A DNA stretch of 64,000 nt from the NCBI RefSeq assembly GCF_003732665.1, contig NZ_MOBP01000010.1, positions 77,559-141,558 of the forward strand. The letters are read 5' to 3'. This DNA is from Pseudomonas frederiksbergensis (GTDB lineage Bacteria; Pseudomonadota; Gammaproteobacteria; Pseudomonadales; Pseudomonadaceae). Made by a program: the position numbers and the translations under genes. The notes under the pieces are model-generated. The model had not been told where the DNA came from. It did not search any database and saw nothing but the letters and a program-made list of their open reading frames with translations. Shown here piece after piece: positions 58,636-64,000 of the stretch. How positions within the stretch are numbered: the first letter of the stretch is position 1; every line of letters begins with the position of its first letter.

Positions 58636-59050
58636 ACCTTTGGGGTGTTTGCTTTTGGCCGTTCGCTGCCATTCATGGTGGCTAAGGATGCGGGCCAAAT
58701 TTTTTGCAAATTGGGGGTGCAAGTCGCTGCAATTCCCCCCGTATCAGCGGATCTTGAGAAGTGGCTCCAGCCGCGGTGAGTTCGGCTAATCTTCCCGTAC
58801 CAGTTACTCAAGGACGATCCCTATGCCAGATAACTCTAAAGCCAACATTTCCACAGCAGACGCGCTCACGCTCCTCCTGCACAACCAGCACGCTCTAGCT
58901 GCAGCCATTGAAGAAATTACAAAGTGGCTCTCAAAGAATGGAGTGAGAAGTGTCGCCGCTAACGCAATTGTGGCCATGGAAACGTTGGACACGAATGCTC
59001 AAGGAATCACAGACGCCATCATGCAACTACGGCAGTCACCGGCACCATAG
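58636..59050 (+). repeat. Right arm of the diverged ~420-bp inverted duplication
   Basis: Aligns with the reverse complement of 34259-34685: shared CTTTTGGCCGTTC, TCAGCGGATC, TCTTCCCGTACCAGTTACTC and the whole small gene. Spacer between the arms is about 24 kb. Confidence 0.75.
58823..59050 (+). CDS. Small helical protein, paralogue of 34259-34477
   Basis: A 75-residue protein MPDNSKANISTADALTLLLH with TKWLSKNGVRSVAANAIVAM. Same start context as its twin (AAGGA, 10 bases, ATG). Unknown function; the pair differs at about 15 residues and by a C-terminal SPAP extension here. Confidence 0.7.
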   Translation: MPDNSKANISTADALTLLLHNQHALAAAIEEITKWLSKNGVRSVAANAIVAMETLDTNAQGITDAIMQLRQSPAP

Positions 59051-59433
59051 TTCGTCCCGCGGCTCCTCCTTCATGAGCAATTCCCGATGTAACACAAGAA
59101 ACATGTACTTCTTTGGAGTATGAAATTGTCGGATTGCTGGCGATCACAAGAGGGGGCAAGCGGCCATTAGCATTCAGTCAAAACGGCGGTCAGCACCAAA
59201 TCAATTGGATGTTGGTCGCCCGCCCCCAGTGGTCTATGCCGTAGACAAGCTGCTTGTGATGGTATAACCGCGCACGTACGCGCGCGCGTACTGCTCCGAA
59301 AACTATCAAATCCCCTTTTCCGGCAGGGCTTTCCTAAATCATCAATTTCTTTTTTGGCGACTGCTGTAAACACTTCAGTGGTTCTGTAAACGAACTACTT
59401 CAAGCTTCAGTTTCTCCGCGGTGGAGCAAGTAT
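59051..59433. other. Spacer with a decayed copy of the 59740-59915 sequence
   Basis: 59225-59330 (VYAVDKLLVMV-stop, then RAYCSENYQIPFSG in another frame) is a degenerate repeat of 59748-59840 (SYAVDGPPIDDPRAYCLRNY EIFPP). CGCGCACGTACGCGCGCGCG at 59270-59288 is an alternating pyrimidine-purine tract. Confidence 0.5.
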
Positions 59434-59748
59434 TCATACGGGATGCTCCATGGGAGTGTGGTTGTATGCCTCGCACAAACTCGCAGCCATTGCGCGGTAG
59501 CTCCTCGTCGGGGCATAGCACGCGCGACAGTCCATGACATGGTTGATGTACCGCGCAAGGGCCTGGCGCCACTTGGGCGTTGCATTGGCAGCATTGGCAT
59601 AGAGGCTTGTGCTGAGCCAAGTGGTGCGTTCGACCAACGTCAGATGTGATGATCCGTGGTGCAGTTCGCCATTTTCGGTCTGCCAGTGGTCGCTCGTTGC
59701 CAGTCGCCCCTTCCGAGTGCATTGGTCAATCCCAGTCGGTTCGTCCAA
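59434..59748 (-). CDS. Possible small Cys-motif protein
   Basis: An open frame of 104 codons. The last ~50 residues look real: WRQALARYINHVMDCRACYA followed by PTRSYRAMAASLCEAYNHTP, a short CxxC helical protein type common on Pseudomonas accessory DNA. The start is uncertain, as the N-terminal third overlaps repeat sequence; a GTG/TTG near 59634-59640 is plausible. Confidence is limited. Confidence 0.4.
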   Translation of the reverse strand: MDEPTGIDQCTRKGRLATSDHWQTENGELHHGSSHLTLVERTTWLSTSLYANAANATPKWRQALARYINHVMDCRACYAPTRSYRAMAASLCEAYNHTPMEHPV

Positions 59749-59915
59749 TTTCCTATGCCGTAGACGGGCCGCCTATTGATGATCCTCGCGCGTACTGCTT
59801 AAGAAACTATGAAATCTTCCCTCCCTTTATGGCTTCAGAAATCATCACTCCGGAGGCCGGGCCTATGTGGGTTCCCGACTACGATGGTGTTTTATCGTCG
59901 CTCGTGGGGGAGTGA
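59646..59915 (+). CDS. Possible small hypothetical protein
   Basis: An open frame of 89 codons whose last ~50 residues (ISYAVDGPPIDDPRAYCLRN to GPMWVPDYDGVLSSLVGE) are echoed by a decayed copy at 59225-59330, suggesting a duplicated gene tail. The N-terminal part lies in dispersed-repeat sequence, so the true start is unclear. It overlaps 59434-59748 on the other strand; both cannot easily be right over their whole length. Confidence 0.35.
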   Translation: MMIRGAVRHFRSASGRSLPVAPSECIGQSQSVRPISYAVDGPPIDDPRAYCLRNYEIFPPFMASEIITPEAGPMWVPDYDGVLSSLVGE

Positions 59916-60298
59916 TTCGCTCCTGGGCTGATTCCATTCGTGTGTTGTTATGTTTCTGATGAGGTGTTTTTTTTAGGTGTACTCTAAGTGGTGCATGCAA
60001 ATGGCTTAAATGGGACTGAAAACATTTGGTTTACGTAGGGGCGGGCAGGGAATTTTTGTTGCAGTAAGTGGTAGGTAGGCAAAGTGATACAGGGTCGGCT
60101 TTTGGTCTGTGTACATTCAACCTAAAGCAAGGCGAGGACGTAGGTGCGATCGTTATTGCAGGCTTCGCCTTGCGCGCGAATCGTTTCGGGCCCGCTCCAG
60201 TCTGCTGTCAGGAATATGTGTTCAGATAGAACACTGATGGTGCTTTATTATTAAGGAATCCAGTCCGAGTTACGAAGTCACATTTTAAGGAGCAGAAG
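59916..60298. other. AT-rich spacer
   Basis: 383 bases without gene. GGGTCGGCTTTTGGTCTGTG near 60089 is a fragment of the dispersed element. The promoter of the HNH-like gene should lie here. Confidence 0.4.
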
Positions 60299-61321
60299 GT
60301 GCCTAACCAGTCCCTCTACAGCGCTATTCGAGATCACGATTTCTCAGAAACCACCTGCTTTCTATGCGGTGGTGACGTTGAAAATGATCTGAAAAGTCGC
60401 GAGCATGTCTTTCCGAAATGGCTACTTCATCATTTTGACCTTTGGGATCAGCCGATAACTCTTCTTAACGGAACCAAATTAGCCTATAGGCAGCTTGTAA
60501 TCCCGTGCTGTCTAGTTTGCAATAACGAGTATCTCTCGAATATCGAACAAGAAGTTCAAGAGCGTTTTTCCGCGGGAGCAGCTGATGTTGCGTCTATGGA
60601 TAGAGGGCGGTTGCTGTTATGGGTTCTGAAGATTTTTTACGGTTTGCTTTATCGTGAGCTATTTCTTTCTATAGATCGTCGAGATCCAGGTGCAGGCAAT
60701 ATCGTGGGTCCAGAAGATATGGAGCAATTTCAGCTGCTTCATTTTATTCTTCAGTCATGCCGTGTATCTATGCAGTTTTCGATAATGGACAGCGATATTC
60801 CTGCTTCATTATTCGTTTTTGATGTTCAGGAACCATCCAGTAAAAAGCTGAAATTTGATTACAAGGATGATGTGGTAAATCGTACGCTATATCTCAGGCT
60901 GGGAAAGGTTGGTATTTTGGCCGCATTTGATATGGGGGCGCAGACGCTGCCTGGTAAGGAATTTTTTTCCCGATATCAGGGGTATCCACTACACCCGTTG
61001 CAATTTGGAGAGCTAGGAGCCAATCTTTTTATGAAGGCTCGTGTATTGAATCGTACTCCTAAAGTTATAATTGGGGAGTCTCCTGAGTTGATTAGCTTCA
61101 GTGTGCTTTCAATTGCTGGGTTATCACCAAACCCCGTTTTTGGAGGTTGGGAGGCCGAGGACATGGCTGAAATGCTAATGATGTTTTTAGGCTACTCACG
61201 AGAGTTGGTGATGCCAGTTGCGGGGCGTAATGCCACTTGGCTAGAAAACGGTGATGGCAGCGTTCGATTCATTAGTATGGATGCTCCTCCTTGGAATACC
61301 TTGGGGGAGGCAGAAGAATAG
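60299..61321 (+). CDS. HNH-like zinc protein (putative nuclease)
   Basis: A 340-residue protein. The N-terminal ~80 residues have an HNH/zinc layout: CFLCGG (Cys20, Cys23), SREHVFPKWLL (Glu35-His36, the catalytic-like EH), and CCLVCNNEYLS (Cys71, Cys74, Asn75), i.e. two CxxC pairs around the EH motif. The remaining ~260 residues are of unknown fold. GTG start with AAGGAG upstream. Codon use is AT-richer than flanks. Cleavage activity is inferred from the motif only. Confidence 0.7.
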   Translation: MPNQSLYSAIRDHDFSETTCFLCGGDVENDLKSREHVFPKWLLHHFDLWDQPITLLNGTKLAYRQLVIPCCLVCNNEYLSNIEQEVQERFSAGAADVASMDRGRLLLWVLKIFYGLLYRELFLSIDRRDPGAGNIVGPEDMEQFQLLHFILQSCRVSMQFSIMDSDIPASLFVFDVQEPSSKKLKFDYKDDVVNRTLYLRLGKVGILAAFDMGAQTLPGKEFFSRYQGYPLHPLQFGELGANLFMKARVLNRTPKVIIGESPELISFSVLSIAGLSPNPVFGGWEAEDMAEMLMMFLGYSRELVMPVAGRNATWLENGDGSVRFISMDAPPWNTLGEAEE

Positions 61322-61596
61322 GGGCGTGGTGGTGGGGCGCCGATCGATGCATGGCGGCACTGAACTGTTCGTTCCCGCCTCGACTGACAAACTAAGAAAG
61401 TTTCGAGGCATCCAAGGCTCTTCCCCGTTGTAGCGTGATGCCCGTCATCAATTTGAGACTGGGCTGATCCGCCAGTCGAGTGAGGCTAGGCGTCTATGGG
61501 GGCGGACCGTGGACACCTCGAATGTGAAGGGTTGGCGCTACCCTCGGGCTTGAAGTCAATTCAAGTCAGCGGCGTCGATCTTGAGGTTTTTGATAT
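61322..61596. other. Spacer between HNH-like and HEPN-like genes
   Basis: 275 bases without a supportable gene or terminator. Confidence 0.4.
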
Positions 61597-62166
61597 ATGT
61601 CTAATGGACACGGCATTGAAACCCCGGCCAGCAAAATTGCCACAGCGCTGGCCACCCTCGGCTTGGCGATTCGTCTGAACGCGGAGGTGAATCAGGGGCG
61701 TATCGACGTTTCGATCTTCCATCGAGCTGTGAATATCTATACGGGTGGAGATGGCCTGCGCCTGCCCGCATACCCCGAGGCGACACAAGCCGATCTAGAT
61801 GGCGGGATTTACAATATCGTTCAGATTGCCTTGAGTTCATCTGCGCTTACCGTCGACGAAACCTTGCTTCAGGTCTTTGGCCCGATTGCTTATATCAAGG
61901 TATCGAGCCTTCTTGGCATACGCGTGATGATTCATCAAGTACGCAACGCCTTTGCACACAATCCATGGCGCCCTAGGTGGGTCGTTTATAAGAAGTATCG
62001 TAAGGCGTACGAGATCGAACTGGATAACGGCACGGCGTTCACTTTTGATGCAACGAGCCTGGACGGAGATGGATTGAATCCTGAGCAGTTTGGTGGCTTG
62101 GAGCGCTGGGTGGAGGTGCTGCAACATTGTGAGCGGTTGGTCGCTAGTAATCCTAACATCGCGTAA
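61597..62166 (+). CDS. Hypothetical protein with HEPN-like R-x4-H motif
   Basis: A 189-residue protein. The central helical region ends in HQVRNAFAHNPWRP: Arg116-Asn-Ala-Phe-Ala-His121 matches the R-x4-6-H signature of HEPN ribonuclease-fold proteins, and RNAFAH is a common form. N-terminal ~50 residues helical, C-terminal beta-rich (AYEIELDNGTAFTFDATSLD). GAGG about 9 bases before ATG 61597. Could be a HEPN toxin/effector or a non-catalytic helical protein. No MNT partner seen. Confidence 0.6.
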   Translation: MSNGHGIETPASKIATALATLGLAIRLNAEVNQGRIDVSIFHRAVNIYTGGDGLRLPAYPEATQADLDGGIYNIVQIALSSSALTVDETLLQVFGPIAYIKVSSLLGIRVMIHQVRNAFAHNPWRPRWVVYKKYRKAYEIELDNGTAFTFDATSLDGDGLNPEQFGGLERWVEVLQHCERLVASNPNIA

Positions 62167-62200
62167 TGCAGTGGCTGGTATGGTAGATATCTATAAGGGT

Positions 62201-62346
62201 GTATTGATTCCATACAGGTAGAATTGATTTAGTGGTATTGAATCAGTACGCGATGAGGCAGTTGCTGAATGCAACCGGACGGAACTGTACATTGGGTTTT
62301 TTTTACGTGTATCGAATCAATACTGCTATGAGTATTGATTCGATAC
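62201..62346. repeat. Four GTATYGAWTCRATAC palindromic repeats
   Basis: Copies at 62201-62215 (GTATTGATTCCATAC), 62235-62249 (GTATTGAATCAGTAC), 62309-62323 (GTATCGAATCAATAC) and 62332-62346 (GTATTGATTCGATAC). The last two form a perfect 16-bp inverted repeat with a 6-base loop (62309-62346). Spacing is irregular (34, 74, 23). They look like operators or iterons of a dimeric DNA-binding protein. Confidence 0.8.
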
Positions 62347-62350
62347 TGGA

Positions 62351-62764
62351 TCAATTGGAGTTTGTCAGTTCCCTGACAGTTTTCAGAGGGGTGGTGGTAG
62401 GGGAAATTTCGAGTTCTTTCCCCGGGCATTCATCAATTGCGTACCAGGAAAGTGCGTACAGAGCGCACCTTGACCCATGGCGGGAAAAGTAGCTGCTGCG
62501 GGTCAGGATGATCCACCTCCCCGTCAATAAATCTGTCAGCGCCTTTTGCAAAATATTTGGAGAGCTCACACCCCATTCTTTTGCCATCGTGCGCGTGGCG
62601 GAAAGATCGCCGTTGTTGTTCCCGTTGTATTGCATGTGCAATTCCATCAGCACACCCCTCGCAGTGAAGCTCAGCGCACGATAGGGGGCCGACTGCCCCA
62701 TCTGCCACAACATCATGGCAAATGGTTTGGCCTTGGGCTTGAAGCCCTTTCTTTTTGTCGCCAT
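62351..62764 (-). CDS. Winged-helix/replication-like protein
   Basis: A 137-residue protein, MATKRKGFKPKAKPFAMMLW, basic N-terminus. Central part (YRALSFTARGVLMELHMQYN, SATRTMAKEWGVSSPNILQK, ALTDLLTGRWIILTRSSYFS) resembles winged-helix proteins of phage and plasmid replication modules. ATG 62764 is chosen from the family-like MATKRKG start; the frame extends to 62824. Its stop is 5 bases from the palindromic repeats. Confidence 0.6.
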   Translation of the reverse strand: MATKRKGFKPKAKPFAMMLWQMGQSAPYRALSFTARGVLMELHMQYNGNNNGDLSATRTMAKEWGVSSPNILQKALTDLLTGRWIILTRSSYFSRHGSRCALYALSWYAIDECPGKELEISPTTTPLKTVRELTNSN

Positions 62765-62828
62765 ACGACCACTTATAGGCAGACGCGGAGATGCCCTCAA
62801 AACTGAGGGCATCTTCGCTATCATTTGG

Positions 62829-63065
62829 TTAATACGCTTCGCGCATGAGGATGTAGTTGGCTACGCGGTGAGGTGATCGGCCTGGCTCAGTGGACCGAAG
62901 AGTCCAATAAGTGCGGATCTCGAAGCCTTTTTTCCTGAGGCGTCGGATCGTACTTGGTGGCTGGACGATATCCAGATCTTTGGCCGCTTCGATGGTCGAC
63001 ACCGAGCCATTGCGCAGCGCCTCGATCATCTTGCGTTCTTGCTCGATTGAAGAGTGGCGTGTCAT
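62829..63065 (-). CDS. Small helix-turn-helix protein
   Basis: A 78-residue protein MTRHSSIEQERKMIEALRNG with HTH STIEAAKDLDIVQPPSTIRR and a wing-like end EIRTYWTLRSTEPGRSPHRV. Such proteins accompany element-control genes on prophages and islands and deal with recognition of direct repeats or gene switching (inference). ATG 63065; likely one transcript with 62351-62764 and 63179-63379. Confidence 0.7.
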   Translation of the reverse strand: MTRHSSIEQERKMIEALRNGSVSTIEAAKDLDIVQPPSTIRRLRKKGFEIRTYWTLRSTEPGRSPHRVANYILMREAY

Positions 63066-63178
63066 AGTTTGCCCTTCACGTTGGTGCTATCCAGTGTGTT
63101 TTTGCTATGGCGGTGTTCGAGCACCGCCTTAGCATTCTTCTGCGCAGCCCTGCGCATTCCCCCTTTGATTCCTCCGAA

Positions 63179-63379
63179 TTACCGCGCGCCGATCTTGGCT
63201 GCGCGCTCGATGAAGGCCTTCAACTCAGATGCCAACGTCAAGCGACGACGACCAATCTTGAAAGTCTTGATTTCGCCCTTGGCGATCAGTTCATAAGTCG
63301 CCGACCGGGAGATGCCCAGAATTCGGGCGGACTCCTCGACGCTTACCGAAAGCGGCGGCATCTGCTGAGCTTGCTCCAT
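63179..63379 (-). CDS. AlpA/excisionase-like HTH protein
   Basis: A 66-residue MerR/HTH_17-type protein: LSVSVEESARILGISRSATY, ELIAKGEIKTFKIGRRRLTL, ASELKAFIERAA. This is the DNA-binding fold of excisionases (Xis/AlpA), which steer integrase toward excision. GGGAGA lies 7 bases before ATG 63379. First of three minus-strand control genes; no integrase is inside the window. Confidence 0.82.
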   Translation of the reverse strand: MEQAQQMPPLSVSVEESARILGISRSATYELIAKGEIKTFKIGRRRLTLASELKAFIERAAKIGAR

Positions 63380-63564
63380 ATTTGTTCTCCCAAAAGTCCG
63401 GTCCCGAAAGGTGCCGGGTGTTGCTAGGGTACATCGCATAAATCTGTTATTGCAAGCAATTGCTATACAGTCACGCATTCGCATGGATTGACAGCGGTTT
63501 GCGTGTCGAGCAAGCTGTATCCATCAGGTGAGGTCGATGGACCGTTACGGAGCGGATGAGATTT

Positions 63565-64000
63565 ATGGCTACGAAGACAAGTAAGCGGGTGGGCGAATCG
63601 AGCACGACAGTAAGTGTTGGAATCAGGATTGATCCTAAAATTAAATTCGCACTGGATATTATGGGGCGTTTGCAGAAGCGCTCCCTTACGGCGGTTATTG
63701 AATGGGCGATTTCTAACGCAATTGCTCAACAGACCTTAGACGTTGATGGACGCACTCTAGCAACTGTTCTCGACAAGGTTTGGTCTACAGACGAATCCGG
63801 TCGCCTTGTGTTGCTAGCGTTGAATTTGCCTGAAGCTCTAACCTATGACGAGCTGAGAATATGGGAAACAATTAAGGCGACCTCAGGGTTCTGGAAAGCC
63901 TCTCCAGACGACACTTTCAATCCTGTTGCAGAAAATATTAATGTTCTAACCGTTAGTCTTTACTGGCCCGATCTGCTGTCTCACGTCAAGAAATTCAAAA
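63565..64000 (+). CDS. Ribbon-helix-helix-like protein (cut by right edge)
   Basis: Open frame of 145 codons to the window end. N-terminus MATKTSKRVGESSTTVSVGI, then DPKIKFALDIMGRLQKRSLT and AVIEWAISNAIAQQ look like a ribbon-helix-helix domain. The rest (WSTDESGRLVLLALNLPEAL) is of unknown fold. GGAG lies about 12 bases upstream of ATG 63565. Divergent from the excisionase-like gene, with which it shares a control region. Confidence 0.65.
   Translation, partial: MATKTSKRVGESSTTVSVGIRIDPKIKFALDIMGRLQKRSLTAVIEWAISNAIAQQTLDVDGRTLATVLDKVWSTDESGRLVLLALNLPEALTYDELRIWETIKATSGFWKASPDDTFNPVAENINVLTVSLYWPDLLSHVKKFK

Noticed and set aside
32000..64000. Tyrosine integrase or duplicated tRNA-Arg(CCT) 3' end (att site)
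   Set aside because: Looked for R...HxxR...Y integrase motifs among the frames and for GTTCGAACCTGCC again; neither was seen in the window.

Overview
The window reads as chromosome of a Pseudomonas of the fluorescens group. Its first half has the gene order known from P. aeruginosa around argR (acs, aotJQMOP, argR, aruCFGDB, aruE, alaS, lysC, rsmA, tRNA-Ser/Arg). Codon use is GC-rich, and the spacers carry REP/BIME-type inverted repeats (core GTGGGAGCGGGCTTGCTCGC) typical of P. fluorescens genomes.

Region 1 (1-32.5 kb) is mostly core genome. It holds acs (cut by the left edge), then the arginine/ornithine uptake operon aotJQMOP with argR. A 5-kb gene on the opposite strand follows, encoding a giant toxin/effector-like protein with leucine-rich repeats. 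Next come aruC-aruF-aruG-aruD-aruB-(small His-tailed protein)-aruE, the arginine succinyltransferase (AST) route that turns imported arginine into glutamate. TGTCGC-N8-AA half-sites, the core of the Pseudomonas ArgR box, lie upstream of aotJ and aruC, so one regulator can link uptake with breakdown. After that come ribH behind an FMN riboswitch, threonine aldolase, alaS, lysC, csrA/rsmA, tRNA-Ser(GCT), two identical tRNA-Arg(ACG), mgtE, an Arc-type regulator, small membrane/secreted proteins and tRNA-Arg(CCT).

Region 2 (32.5-64 kb, cut by the right edge) looks like an accessory island or stacked islands next to tRNA-Arg(CCT). It carries two serine recombinases, an internally deleted IS66 relic, a nonsense-mutated acetyltransferase, and families of tiny paralogous genes. 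It also has an orphan sensor kinase with two single-domain receivers, a beta-carbonic anhydrase, a DUF2971 protein, a membrane diguanylate cyclase and several secreted small proteins. A roughly 420-bp diverged inverted duplication (34.26-34.69 and 58.64-59.05 kb), each copy with the same small gene, brackets 24 kb of this region.

The strongest functional unit of the island is a minus-strand defence cassette at 50.6-58.4 kb. An OLD-family ATPase/TOPRIM nuclease overlaps by one base a UvrD-like helicase (the Gabija gajA-gajB arrangement). Downstream on the same strand is a 1282-residue STAND-type NTPase with an N-terminal PD-(D/E)xK-like nuclease domain, resembling Avs-class sensors. Right of it are an HNH-like zinc protein, a protein with a HEPN-like RNAFAH motif, four copies of a GTATYGAWTCRATAC palindrome, and a set of mobile-element control genes (replication-like winged helix, HTH, AlpA/excisionase-like, ribbon-helix-helix). 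No tyrosine integrase, CRISPR array or rRNA was seen.
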